Both the position numbers and the translations under genes were made by a program. Below, in pieces: positions 41,188 through 51,206 of a stretch of 64,000 nucleotides of DNA (position 1 is its first letter; each line of letters begins with the position of its first letter). The notes under the pieces were generated by a model, which worked only from the letters and a program-made list of their open reading frames with translations, was not told where the DNA came from and searched no databases. The stretch comes from Streptosporangium minutum (GTDB lineage Bacteria > Actinomycetota > Actinomycetes > Streptosporangiales > Streptosporangiaceae): positions 1 through 64,000 of the forward strand of contig NZ_NGFP01000010.1 in the NCBI RefSeq assembly GCF_002149035.1. Reading direction: 5' to 3'.

Positions 41188-42250
41188 CAATGCCTGATCG
41201 GCCGTCGCCCGGACCTGCCGGAGACCCCGCCGGTGTGTCACCTGCCGCTCTGACCGCGTCGAGCAGGGCGGCGACGCCGTCGAGCATGCGGTGGAGGCCG
41301 AACTCGAAGATGTTCTCCGGCTCGGACGCCTGAAACGCCTCGGTGCCGAACTCCGACACCATCGGAAGATGCGCGGTGCGCAGGGTGCGGTGGAGCGCGT
41401 CCTGCCGGGCGTCCGCCCACTGTTGCCGGGTGTTGCGGGTCGCCCGCGCCGCCTGCGCCTCGTGGGCGAGAGGCATGGCCGCGCTCTGCAGGTATGTGCC
41501 GATCATGATGGCGATCTGGACCATGGTGGCGAAGTCCAGCCGATGGCCGTCCAGGGCCCGCATGCGCCAGTCCGTGTACGCCATGAGGCTCGGGGCGATC
41601 GGCGGCCGGGTGGTGACCGCGACGAGGTGCGACACCCAGGGATGATCTCGGTAGAGCGCCCACTCCTCGCGCGCGGAGAGCTCCAGCTTGGCCCGCCAGC
41701 CGTCCGGGCCCGGTTCGGGCAGCGGCCGTTCCCCGAAGACGGTGTCCACCATGAGGTCGTTGAGCTCCTCGCGGCTTGCGACATACCGGTACAGCGACAT
41801 CACGCCCACCCCCAGCTCGGTGGCGACGCGCCGCATGGACACCGCGGCGACGCCGTCGCGGTCGGCGAGCTCGATCGCGGTGCGCACGATGAGCCGCTGA
41901 TCCAGGGTCCCTTCCGAAAGGCCGGTCTCGGTGCTCTCGGGCATCCGCCGGGCGTCGGCTCCGGGATCGGCCCGGGGGCCGGCTCCGGGATCGGCCCGGG
42001 GGCCGGCTCCGGGATCGGCCTGGCCCTCGGCTCGGCCCTCGCCCTGGACTCCGCCCTGGACTTCGGCTCGGACCCCGGCTCGGCCCTCGCCCTGGGCCTC
42101 GGCTCGGCCGCCGGGCCGGGTGTCGGTCGCGGAACGGTCCGCGACCCGCATCCGGTAGGCCCGCGCCCGGCAGGCGCGCGAGCAGTACCGCGGCGGCCGC
42201 CCCCGCACGGCGAGGCGCAATGTCCGTCCGCACATCTCACACGTCGGCAC
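41177..42250 (-). CDS. TetR family regulator fused to an N-terminal zinc-ribbon-like domain
   Basis: 357 residues. The N-terminus has CEMCGRTLRLA..GRPPRYCSRACRARAYR, a four-cysteine zinc-ribbon-like module (about 4-33). A low-complexity linker (about 40-105) includes repeats of AGPRADPG. The TetR part follows: RTAIELADRDGVAAVSMRRV, then ATELGVGVMSLYRYVASREEL, with a TetR_C-type effector domain. GGAGG is 8 bases before GTG 42250. The zinc module could add DNA or protein contacts. Operator-like palindromes lie just upstream, and the divergent ABC exporter is the probable target. Confidence 0.8.
   Translation of the reverse strand: MPTCEMCGRTLRLAVRGRPPRYCSRACRARAYRMRVADRSATDTRPGGRAEAQGEGRAGVRAEVQGGVQGEGRAEGQADPGAGPRADPGAGPRADPGADARRMPESTETGLSEGTLDQRLIVRTAIELADRDGVAAVSMRRVATELGVGVMSLYRYVASREELNDLMVDTVFGERPLPEPGPDGWRAKLELSAREEWALYRDHPWVSHLVAVTTRPPIAPSLMAYTDWRMRALDGHRLDFATMVQIAIMIGTYLQSAAMPLAHEAQAARATRNTRQQWADARQDALHRTLRTAHLPMVSEFGTEAFQASEPENIFEFGLHRMLDGVAALLDAVRAAGDTPAGSPAGPGDGRSGIDEI
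41950..42022. repeat. In-frame 24-bp tandem repeat, about 2.5 copies
   Basis: 'ggctccgggatcggcccggggg' recurs at 24-base steps. In the TetR fusion's frame it encodes the Pro/Gly/Ala/Asp linker. Such repeats vary in copy number by slippage and would change linker length without frameshift. Confidence 0.85.
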
Positions 42251-42273
42251 GCTTGATGACCTCCGTCGATTTA

Positions 42274-42297
42274 CGTCACGAAACTCGTGGCGTGACG
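42274..42297. promoter_or_regulatory. Nested operator palindromes, TetR/ABC exporter divergent gap
   Basis: CGTCACG (42274-42280) pairs with CGTGACG (42291-42297), and CACGA-AAC-TCGTG (42277-42289) lies inside. The location, 24-47 bases before the TetR start and about 100 before the exporter gene, suits a regulator that controls both. Confidence 0.65.
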
Positions 42298-42399
42298 AAA
42301 TTATAGGCAGTGAACGTGACTATGTGTATATTTACCGCTCTGACCTGCGGATTTAATAAAATTCAATCTTTTGATCCATAAGTGCGGTACGGTGTATTT

Positions 42400-43220
<821 letters not shown>

Positions 43221-43224
<4 letters not shown>

Positions 43225-44558
43225 TGTGGAGGCTGGCCTTCCTCACGGTCCGCGCCCACATCGGGTCGTACCTCGCCTCGGCCGCCGTGATGGCGACCGG
43301 CACCGCCCTGCTCACCGCGTTCGCGAGCCTGCTGGAGACCGGGCTGGAGACCGGGCGCAGCTCCGGGTTCCTGATCATGCTGCCCGCCATCCTGGGCGGG
43401 TGGACGGTGGCGATCGTGGCTTTCGGCGTGGTCTCCACCGTCTCCCTGACGATCCAGCACCGGGAGCAGGAGCTCGCGCTGCTGCGGTCGATCGCCGCCA
43501 CCCCGCGGCAGATCCGGCAGAACGTCGTGCTGGAGACGGTGATCGTGGCGCTGCCGGCGGTCGTGGCCGGTCTGCTGCCCGGTGTCGCGCTCGGCGCGGT
43601 CGTCCTCGGGCGGCTGGTGGACGGCGGTCTGGTCGGTGCTTCCACCCGGTTGAGCGCCGGCTGGCTCTGCGTCGCGGTCGGCGCGGGCACGTCCCTGGCC
43701 GCGGCGGTCGCCGCCGCCCTGATCTCCAGCAGGCGAGCCGCCTCCATCCCGCCCGTGCGCGCGCTGGGCGAGGCGTCGCCGTCGGCGACCCGGCTGCTCA
43801 GCCGTGCTCGGGCGGTCGGCGGCCTGGGGTTGCTGGCCGTCGGTCTGAGCCTGGCGGCGGGGACTCTCTTCATGGAGAACGGTCCGCTGCTCTCCAGCAC
43901 CGCGGGCCCGGCGGGCGTCGCCGTCGCCGTCGGGCTCGCCCTGCTCAGCCCGCTGGCCGTGACGCCCGTCGGATGGTTCGCCCACGCCCGGCTCGGAGCC
44001 ACCGCCCGGCTGGCCGCCCGCAACACCCGCGTGCGGGCCAGGCACAGCGCCGGCGTGGCATCTCCGCTGATCCTCCTGGTCGGCATCGCGGCCGGAACCC
44101 TCTACATGCAGAGCACGGAGGACGGCGCCCATCGGGGACCCGCCGTCGCGGGCGACGTCGGCGCGCAGCTCGCCCCCGTGAACTACCTGATCGTCACCAT
44201 GATCATCGGCTTCTCGGCGATCGTGGTGGTCAACACCCTTGTCGCGGCCACCCGCCGGCGACGCCGCGAGTTCGGCCTCCTGCGGCTGTCGGCCGCCACC
44301 CGTGGCCAGGTGCTGGCAATGGTCACCGTCGAGGCCGCCGTGACCGCGGGCATCGCCGTCGTGCTGGGCACCGTCGCCGCCGCGGCCACGACGGTGCCCT
44401 ACAGCCTGGTCAAGACCGGCTCGCCGATCGCGTCCGGCCCGGCGTGGATGTATCTCGCCATCGTCGGCGGCGCCTTCCTGCTCGTGATGCTGGCCACCGT
44501 CCCGACGACCGTGGGCGCCCTGCGCACCCGGCCGATCGACGCCCTCTCCGCGGCATGA
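43221..44558 (+). CDS. FtsX-like ABC permease
   Basis: 445 residues. Two groups of membrane helices (about 15-250 and 300-440), each with an FtsX-like core (REQELALLRSIAATPRQIRQ and RRREFGLLRLSAATRGQVLA). These are the coupling motifs after the first helix of each half. Partner of the ATPase (ATGA overlap). The substrate is probably a hydrophobic compound or peptide; a divergent TetR suggests induction by that compound. Confidence 0.92.
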
Positions 44559-44741
44559 CCGCCGGGCGGGCGGCCTTCACCGTCCCGGATCCGGAGGGCG
44601 GTCTTCACCGCCCCCGGACCTCCGGGGGCGGCGGACCGGCCCGCCGACGACACCGGGGACACCGGGGACACCGAAAGCGTGATCCCGGTGTCCGCCGATC
44701 GCGACGTGCCTCCGCGGACCGCGGTCAGGGAACACCCGGCC

Positions 44742-45710
44742 TCACGCGGGTGCGGCCGCGAGCAGGGAGTCGGCCACCGTGGTGCGGGCGTAGAGGACCG
44801 AACGGCCGGCCCGGTGGGCGGTGACCAGACCGGCGTCGCGCAGCGCGGTCAGGTGCTGGGAGACCCCCGCCGCCGACAGGCCGGCCCGGCGCGCGAGCTG
44901 GGTGGTGGAGGCCGGAGTCTCCAGCTCGGCCAGGAGCAGCGCGCGTGACCGGCCGATCACGGCGGCGATGGCGGCGTTGTCCGCGCTCGCGCGCCGTTCC
45001 CAGACGGTCCCGAAGCCTCTGGCCGGATAGGCGAGCTGTGGCGTGTCCGGTGCGACGATCCTGATCAGGACAGTCGGCCAGGCGAACACCGAGGGCACCA
45101 GGATCAGTCCGGCGCCGGCGCCCTCCCGGGTGACCGTGCACTGCCGTCTGACGAGCCGCAGAGTGTCGTCGTCCCAGCTCACCGAGGTGTGCAGGTCGTT
45201 GAGCAGGTGGGCGGCGCCGTACTCGGCGACCTGCCTGGCCCGGTGGAAGACGTCCGCCTCCAGCACCGCGCGGACGCGGGCCCAGTAGGGGCCCAGGGCC
45301 AGCTCCCAGTAGGTCTCGATCTCGGCCGTCACGCGGGAGAGATCATCCTGTGGCAGCTCCCACGGCTCCCGGGAGTCCGCCGCCAGGTGGCGGAGGTCCT
45401 CCCGCACCTGCTCGGCCGGGGTCTCCCGGATCGCGGCGAGCTCGGACTCCAGGGTGGGGAACGGTGTGGCCGGGGTCGGGGTGAGGAAGTCGGCGAGATA
45501 ACCTCCGGCGGGGATCAGGCGGGCCAGCCGGCCGCGGTCCAGACCCGCCGCCCTCAGCCGGGGCAGCACCTGCTCGGCCCATGACCGGTGCGGTGCCGGT
45601 ACGGGGGAACCGACCAGCAGGCGGAAGCTGGTCACGACCTCCCACATGGGGGAGACGGCGAAGCAGGTGTGCGCCAGGTCGCCCGTGGAGAAGGCCAGCT
45701 CGGACTGCAT
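44742..45710 (-). CDS. ArsR-type winged-helix regulator with N-terminal DUF5937-like domain
   Basis: 322 residues. The large N-terminal part (about 1-230), with WEVVTSFRLLVGSPVPAPH and VFAWPTVLIRIVAPDTPQLA, is typical of actinobacterial regulators with an extended sensor. The C-terminal winged helix (about 250-320) reads STTQLARRAGLSAAGVSQHL, then TALRDAGLVTAHRAGRSVLY. GGGAGA precedes the ATG. It is divergent from an MFS transporter 42-80 bases away, the likely target. Confidence 0.85.
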   Translation of the reverse strand: MQSELAFSTGDLAHTCFAVSPMWEVVTSFRLLVGSPVPAPHRSWAEQVLPRLRAAGLDRGRLARLIPAGGYLADFLTPTPATPFPTLESELAAIRETPAEQVREDLRHLAADSREPWELPQDDLSRVTAEIETYWELALGPYWARVRAVLEADVFHRARQVAEYGAAHLLNDLHTSVSWDDDTLRLVRRQCTVTREGAGAGLILVPSVFAWPTVLIRIVAPDTPQLAYPARGFGTVWERRASADNAAIAAVIGRSRALLLAELETPASTTQLARRAGLSAAGVSQHLTALRDAGLVTAHRAGRSVLYARTTVADSLLAAAPA

Positions 45711-45788
45711 GTGCTCTCCCGGATGGTCGAGTATTCGGTCTGAGCTTAATCAATGGCCGCATCGCGCGGAGCGCCGCAGGATCTCCGC

Positions 45789-47030
45789 ATGCCCTCTCTG
45801 CGCTCCTCCGTGGCCGACCAGTTCGGCGGCCTCTCCCGGCAGGTCTGGATCCTGTTCGCCGGGACCGTCGTCAGCCGGATCGGCTACCTGGTCACCCCGT
45901 TCCTGGTGTTCTACCTGGCCTCGCGCGGCATCTCGGCCGAGCAGACCCCGTACATCCTGGGCGCGCTGGGCGCGGGGCACCTGATCGGCCCCATGCTGGG
46001 CGGCCTGCTCGCCGACCGTCTGGGCCGGCGGCCCACGATGCTGATCGGGCTGGTCGGGAACGCGGCCGCCAACGGAGCGCTGTTCGTGGCGCCGGGGGTG
46101 ATCACGCTGGCGCTGGCCGCGCTGACGCTCACCATGGCCGGCGCGATGGTCGGCCCGGCGGCGTACGCGGTGCTGGCCGACACGGTGGCTGCCGAGCGCC
46201 GCCGGGCGGCGTACTCGCTGTTCGGCTGGGGAGTCAACGTCGGCACCGCGGTCGCGGGCGTGCTCGGCGGGTTCCTGGCCGAGCAGGGCTACTGGCTGCT
46301 GTTCGCGGTCGACGTCGTCAGCGCGCTCGGGTACGCGCTGATCGTCGTGGTCTTCCTGCCGGCCGACCGGTCCGCCCGGCGCCCGGCGAGGGAGAACGGC
46401 GGCGCCGGCTACGGGGTGGTGCTGCGCGACCGGCTGATGCTCGCGCTGCTGCCGCTGTTCGGCGTCCAGCTGGCGGTCTACTCGCTGACCGAGGTCGCCC
46501 TGCCCCTCGCCGTCCGCGACGACGGGCTCTCTCCCGCCGTCTACGGCTACATGGCGATGATCAACGCGGTGGTGGTCGTGGTGCTGCAGCCGGTCGCCAC
46601 GGGTCTGCTCTCCCGGCTGCCGCAGCTGCCGGTGCTCGGCGTGGCCAGCGTGCTGATCGCGGTCGGCGTCGCCCTGACGGGAGCGGCAGACCAGCCGGTC
46701 GAGTACGCCCTGACCGTGCTGCTGTGGTCGGTGGGCGAGGCCTGCGTCGGCGGGATCGCGGCCTCGATCATCGCCAACCTGGCGCCCGCCCACGCTCGCG
46801 GCCGATACCAGGGGGCCTTCCAGTGGACATGGGGCCTGGCCCGGTTCACCGCGCTGACCGTGGGCGCCACCGTCTACACCCACTTCAGCCCGGCCGTGCT
46901 GTGGTGGACCGCCCTGCTGGCCGGGATCGCGGCCGCGGTCGTGATCATGGCGATGGGCCCTGCCATCGCCCGCCGTACCGCGCCTCCGGAGGCGCAGGCG
47001 GAGAGTGCCGGCCTCGCGCTGACCGCCTGA
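45789..47030 (+). CDS. MFS transporter (DHA1-like)
   Basis: About 413 residues, 12 hydrophobic segments. Motif A, GGLLADRLGRRPTMLIGLVG, is present after helix 2. A related helix pair follows in the second half (FGVQLAVYSLTEVALPLAV). ATG 45789 has AGGA 8 bases upstream; ATG 45753 would add 12 residues and is possible. Likely drug or metabolite export, controlled by the divergent ArsR-type regulator. Confidence 0.88.
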   Translation: MPSLRSSVADQFGGLSRQVWILFAGTVVSRIGYLVTPFLVFYLASRGISAEQTPYILGALGAGHLIGPMLGGLLADRLGRRPTMLIGLVGNAAANGALFVAPGVITLALAALTLTMAGAMVGPAAYAVLADTVAAERRRAAYSLFGWGVNVGTAVAGVLGGFLAEQGYWLLFAVDVVSALGYALIVVVFLPADRSARRPARENGGAGYGVVLRDRLMLALLPLFGVQLAVYSLTEVALPLAVRDDGLSPAVYGYMAMINAVVVVVLQPVATGLLSRLPQLPVLGVASVLIAVGVALTGAADQPVEYALTVLLWSVGEACVGGIAASIIANLAPAHARGRYQGAFQWTWGLARFTALTVGATVYTHFSPAVLWWTALLAGIAAAVVIMAMGPAIARRTAPPEAQAESAGLALTA

Positions 47031-47195
47031 CGGCGGCGCGCGTCAGGGGCGGGACTCCGCCGGCGGCGTCGAGGCCGGGAGATCCGGCAGGTGTTCACGC
47101 GGACACAGCCGCCCATGTCTCTCGCCGCCCACGGGATCCGCGGATGCCCGCCGGGACCTGTTGACAGATCCCGGCGCCAATGGAGATCGTTTGCC

Positions 47196-47690
47196 GTGAG
47201 TGGATCAAGGCCGACGGAGGGGGGCGAGGCGAAGTTGATCATCCGTGGGCTGCTTACCGGTGTTCTCGTGCTCGTGGCGGGCGCCTTCTGGGCCCGCCTG
47301 CGTTACGTGGTGGTCACCGTCGAGGGAATGAGCATGGCTCCGACGCTGACCGACGGCGACCGCGTCCTGGTACGGCGGCGGCGGATCGGCCAGGTGGGCC
47401 AGGGCGACGTCGTCGTGCTGGAGCCTCCGTCCGATCCCGCCGGCCGGTACACGCCCGGCCCGGCCGGGGCCGACGGCCGGCTCTGGAACATCAAACGGGT
47501 CGCCGCGCTCCCCGGTGACCCGGTGCCGCCGGGGATCGCCACCGGCGACGGCGTGGTCCGCGTTCCCTCCGGGACGCTGGTGGTCCTCGGGGACAACCCG
47601 GACAGCGTGGACTCCCGGCAGCGGGGGTTCTTCCCCGCCGACCGGCTGCTCGGCGTCGTGCTGCGCCGGTTGGGCGGGCGGTCCCTCTAA
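47196..47690 (+). CDS. S26 family signal peptidase
   Basis: 164 residues. One N-terminal membrane segment (about 14-32, IIRGLLTGVLVLVAGAFW), then the catalytic Ser in VEGMSMAPTLTDGDRVLV (about 50) and the catalytic Lys in NIKRVAALPGD (about 97). The C-terminal box is VVLGDNPDSVDSRQRGFFP. It is short compared with housekeeping LepB, like the S26 enzymes found in peptide and Ni-SOD maturation loci. It may cleave the cysteine-rich peptide encoded at 50884, whose leader ends in A-K-A. GTG 47196; a TTG start near 47234 is an alternative. Confidence 0.82.
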   Translation: MSGSRPTEGGEAKLIIRGLLTGVLVLVAGAFWARLRYVVVTVEGMSMAPTLTDGDRVLVRRRRIGQVGQGDVVVLEPPSDPAGRYTPGPAGADGRLWNIKRVAALPGDPVPPGIATGDGVVRVPSGTLVVLGDNPDSVDSRQRGFFPADRLLGVVLRRLGGRSL

Positions 47691-47724
47691 CCGACGACGC
47701 GGGGCCGGCGAGGAAGGCACGACC

Positions 47725-50700
47725 TTGAGGTTTGGACTCCTGGGCCCGGTGCTGATCCAGGCCGGTGGCTCACCCTTACGGATCACGGCGCCCAAACAGC
47801 GCACGGTCCTGGCCATGCTGCTCGCGCGCGCCGGTTACGTCGTGCCGATCCGGACGCTGGTGACGGAGGTGTGGGACGAGCATCCGCCCCGCTCCGCGGT
47901 GGCCAACCTGCGCACCTACCTCATGCAGCTCCGCAGGGTGCTGCCCCTCTCCGAGGATCCGGCCGTCGAGCGGCTGGTCACCTCCGACGCCGGATACCTG
48001 CTGCGGGTCGAGCCGGCCGAGTTCGACCTCTTCCAGTTCGAGGCGCTCTCCGCGCGCGGCCGCCAGGCGCTGACCCGGCGGGACCTCGTCACGGCGCAGG
48101 ACGCCTACACCCGGGCCCTCGCCCTGTGGCGCGGGGGAGTGGCCGAGGACGCGCCGCTGGGGCCGACCCTGCGCGAGGTGGTCACCCGCCTCACCGACCA
48201 GTATCTGAGCGCGGTGGAGGAGTACACCGAGATCCAGCTCGCCCTCGGCAGCCCCACGACGGCGGCCACCCGGCTGCGGGAGCTGATCGGCCGCTACCCC
48301 CTGCGGGAACGGCTGCACGGCCAGCTCATGGTCGCCCTGTACCGGTGCGGCGACGTGGCCGGCGCGCTGGACGTGTTCGGGATGGCCCGCCGGGTCCTGG
48401 CCGAGGAGCTGGGGCTCGACCCCGGCCCGGAGCTGCGCCGCCTGCACCAGGCGGTCCTGCGCCGGGACGCGGACCTGATGGCGCCGGGGAGGCCGCCGAC
48501 CGGCGGGGACGCCGTGATCGGGGGAGCGGCCGTGCCGATGGGAGCCGCCGTGCCCGGCGGGACGACCGTGCCGCCGGGCGACGCCGTGACCGGGGGAGCG
48601 GCTGCGCCGGTGGGAGTCGCCGTGTCCGGGGGAGCGGCCGTGACCGCGCACGCCGGGGACGGGCCGCCGCGCCCGCGACAGCTGCCGCGGGAGCCGGCGC
48701 TGTTCGTGGGCCGGCCGGCCGAGCTGGCCGGGATGCTCGCCGTCCTGTGCGGCGAGCCGGCGCCGGGCGCGGGACCGCCGGTGCTGGCGCTGCACGGCCC
48801 CGGCGGCGTCGGCAAGTCGACGCTGGCGCTGCGGGCGGCGTACGCCGCGGCCGGCCACTACGCCGACGGCCAGCTCTACGTCGACCTGCAGGGGGCGAGC
48901 CCGGGACTGCCGCCGTTACGGCCCATCGAGGTGTTCGGCCGTTTCCTGCGGGCCCTGGGAGTGCCCCACGGCGAGGTCCCCGCCGCACCCGGGGAGGCGG
49001 CCGCCCGCTACCAGTCCCTGCTGGCCGGCCGGCGGGTCCTGGTCGTCCTCGACAACGCCGTCGACGCGGCCCAGGTGGGACCGCTGCTGCCGGCCGGCGG
49101 CGGCTGCGCGGCACTGGTCACCAGCCGGACGGCGCTGACCACCATGGACGCCGTGCCGATCGCCCTGGACGTGTTCGACGAGGCGGACTCGGTGCGGATG
49201 CTCACGCTGCTGGCGGGACAGGACCGGGTGGCCGCCGAGGCCGGGGCGGCGGCCGACGTCGCGCGCTGGTGCGGCTACCACCCGCTGGCGCTGCGCATCG
49301 CCGGCGCCCGTCTCGCCGGCCGCCCCGACTGGCCGCTCGTGCGGTTCGCCGAGCGGCTGCGCGACCAGCGGCGGCGGCTGGACGAGCTGCGGGCGGCCGA
49401 CCTGGGCATCCGGTCCTGTTTCGAGGTCAGCTACGCGGCGCTGACGGGCGGCGCGGGCCGGGCCACGGCCGCCGCGGCGCACGCCTTCCGGCTGTTCGGT
49501 GTGCTCGACGTGCCCGAGATCAGCGTCGAGCTCGCCGCCGCGCTCCTCGACGCCGACCCGAAGGCGGCGGAGGACGCGCTCGACGAGCTGGCGGAGGTCC
49601 GCCTGGTCGAGCCGGCCGGCGACGGGCGGTTCCGCATGCACGACCTGCTGCGGCTGTTCGCCGCGGAGCTGGCCGTCGTCCACGACCCGCCGGACGAGCG
49701 CGTGCGGGCCGTACGGCGGGCGCTGGACTGGTACCTCGACCTCTGCCATCAGGTGAACGACCTGCTCCAGCCGCATCTGCGGTCCGGCGACGGGCACCGG
49801 CCGAGCCGGCGGGACACCGGGGTGGCCCTCCGTGACCCCGCCGAGGCGGTGCGACGGTTCGAGACCGAGATGCCGTGCCTGATCGCGGCCGCGGCCCAGG
49901 CGGCGACGGGGGAACCGGCGGTCGCCTGCTTCGTCACCGACCTGATGCCGCTGATCAGGGCGCTGGCGACCAAGTGCGGGCACTGGCGGGAGTTCGAGAC
50001 CGTCGCACGGCTCGCCATCGAGGTGGCGCGGCGGCACGGCGACCGTCCCGGGGAGGCGGCGGCGCTCACGATGCTGGGACTGGTGGAGTGGAGGACCGGC
50101 CGGTCCGACGTGGCCCGCGACTGCCTGCGGCGCGCCCTCGAACTCCGGCGCGACCTGGGCGACCGGGAGGCCGAGGGGATGGCGCTGCACAACCTCGGCT
50201 GGCTGAGCACGCGCAGCGGCGACCTCGACGACGCCCTCGGCCACATCATCGCGGGCCTGCGGCTGCTTGAGGCGCACGGGTCCAGCCGGGTCGGGATGGT
50301 CAGGCACAACCTGGGCGAGGTCCTGCTGCGGCTCGGCCGGTTCACCGAGGCGGCGGACTGCCTCCAGCGGTGCCTGGCCCTCCGCAGGTCGGACGGCGAC
50401 TCCTTCGGGGAGGGCATCACCCTGGCCGCGCTCGGCCGCGCCTACTGCCTGCTCGACCGCAGGGACGAGGCTCTGGCCACACTCGGGGAGGCGCTGCGCC
50501 ACTGCCGCGAGACCGGCAACCGGGAGGACGAGTGGGAGGTGCTGCTCAGCAGGTCGGAGATATGGCTGCGCCGCGGGGACCCGGCCTCGGCCGCCGCCGA
50601 CCTCGCCCGGGTGCTGGAGCTGACCGCGCGGACCGGTGAGCTCTACGGTCAGGCCGCCGCCGCCCGCCAGCTCGCCAGGGCGCGCGCCGCGCTGGGCGAC

Positions 50701-50805
50701 CCCGCCGCGGCGGCGGAGGAGGCGCGCCGGGCCGCGGAGCTCTTCGCGTCACCCGCCATGCGGCCTGATCCGGTGCTGGAGAGGCTGCTCACCGCCCCGC
50801 TGTAG
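47725..50805 (+). CDS. SARP-type transcriptional regulator (AfsR/DnrI/RedD family) with NB-ARC and TPR
   Basis: 1026 residues. OmpR-like DNA-binding domain (about 1-95, RFGLLGPVLIQAGGSPLRIT), BTAD (about 96-245), and a Gly/Ala/Val-rich spacer with imperfect 9-10 residue repeats (about 255-305). An NB-ARC ATPase follows with Walker A GPGGVGKSTLALRAAYA (about 356-372), VLVVLDNAVDAAQVG, then C-terminal TPR repeats (about 780-1000). I use TTG 47725: AGGAAGG lies 7 bases before it and it begins the domain exactly. SARPs activate antibiotic or peptide clusters by binding direct heptamer repeats; such repeats occur at 50799-50828, next to its own stop codon. Confidence 0.92.
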   Translation: MRFGLLGPVLIQAGGSPLRITAPKQRTVLAMLLARAGYVVPIRTLVTEVWDEHPPRSAVANLRTYLMQLRRVLPLSEDPAVERLVTSDAGYLLRVEPAEFDLFQFEALSARGRQALTRRDLVTAQDAYTRALALWRGGVAEDAPLGPTLREVVTRLTDQYLSAVEEYTEIQLALGSPTTAATRLRELIGRYPLRERLHGQLMVALYRCGDVAGALDVFGMARRVLAEELGLDPGPELRRLHQAVLRRDADLMAPGRPPTGGDAVIGGAAVPMGAAVPGGTTVPPGDAVTGGAAAPVGVAVSGGAAVTAHAGDGPPRPRQLPREPALFVGRPAELAGMLAVLCGEPAPGAGPPVLALHGPGGVGKSTLALRAAYAAAGHYADGQLYVDLQGASPGLPPLRPIEVFGRFLRALGVPHGEVPAAPGEAAARYQSLLAGRRVLVVLDNAVDAAQVGPLLPAGGGCAALVTSRTALTTMDAVPIALDVFDEADSVRMLTLLAGQDRVAAEAGAAADVARWCGYHPLALRIAGARLAGRPDWPLVRFAERLRDQRRRLDELRAADLGIRSCFEVSYAALTGGAGRATAAAAHAFRLFGVLDVPEISVELAAALLDADPKAAEDALDELAEVRLVEPAGDGRFRMHDLLRLFAAELAVVHDPPDERVRAVRRALDWYLDLCHQVNDLLQPHLRSGDGHRPSRRDTGVALRDPAEAVRRFETEMPCLIAAAAQAATGEPAVACFVTDLMPLIRALATKCGHWREFETVARLAIEVARRHGDRPGEAAALTMLGLVEWRTGRSDVARDCLRRALELRRDLGDREAEGMALHNLGWLSTRSGDLDDALGHIIAGLRLLEAHGSSRVGMVRHNLGEVLLRLGRFTEAADCLQRCLALRRSDGDSFGEGITLAALGRAYCLLDRRDEALATLGEALRHCRETGNREDEWEVLLSRSEIWLRRGDPASAAADLARVLELTARTGELYGQAAAARQLARARAALGDPAAAAEEARRAAELFASPAMRPDPVLERLLTAPL

Positions 50806-50842
50806 CTCCGCTGTATCAGCGGCTGTATTTCCCCAAAATAGC
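50799..50842 (+). promoter_or_regulatory. SARP-type heptamer direct repeats and promoter of the peptide gene
   Basis: GCTGTAG, GCTGTAT and GCTGTAT start at 50799, 50810 and 50822, spacings of 11 and 12 bases, with 4-5 base gaps. Eight bases after the last one comes an AATAGC box (50837-50842) that could be the -10. This matches the known SARP layout of heptamers at 11-base steps ending 8 bases before -10. The first copy overlaps the end of the SARP gene. Confidence 0.6.
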
Positions 50843-50883
50843 GTTTCGGCTGTCCACATCGCTCTATGAAGGAGTGAATCCAG

Positions 50884-51075
50884 ATGAACGCTCTTCTGGG
50901 AAAGCTCGGCGACCGAGTGCTCGGGAAGCTGGTGCCGAAGGCGACCGCCAAGGCTGACACCTCCTACTACATGACCTGCTTCTGCTACGGGACGGCCAGG
51001 TACCAGAAGCTCTGCCACATCGTCGGCGGTACGACCGGCTGCGTGACGGGCTGCGAGAGGCGCGGGAGCTGCTGA
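50884..51075 (+). CDS. Cysteine-rich peptide, putative RiPP/bacteriocin precursor
   Basis: 63 residues. The leader (about 1-25, MNALLGKLGDRVLGKLVPKA then TAKA) has no cysteine and looks like an amphipathic helix. It ends at an A-K-A that a signal peptidase could cut. The core (about 26-63) holds six cysteines (CFC, KLC, GCVTGC, GSC), many Tyr and Gly, and a C-terminal cysteine: enough for three disulfides. GAAGGAG is 9 bases before ATG. No lanthionine, YcaO or radical-SAM enzyme is nearby. The neighbours (MauE, thioredoxin-like protein, exporter) favour disulfide formation. No family is recognised. Confidence 0.7.
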   Translation: MNALLGKLGDRVLGKLVPKATAKADTSYYMTCFCYGTARYQKLCHIVGGTTGCVTGCERRGSC

Positions 51076-51206
51076 CCGGGCAGAACCCGTAGGTCCGGGG
51101 GCCGAAGCTGCCGCCGGACTCCGGGCGTGTTCCGCGGGTCCTCACCGTGGCGGGGATCCGCGGAGCACGTCCGTCGCGGGGTGGAACGAGTGGTGAGACG
51201 GTGAAG

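Noticed and set aside
50884-51075. Lanthipeptide or lasso peptide precursor
   Set aside because: No LanB/C/M/KC, B1/B2/C or other tailoring enzyme is in the window, and the cysteine pattern with MauE and thioredoxin favours disulfides.
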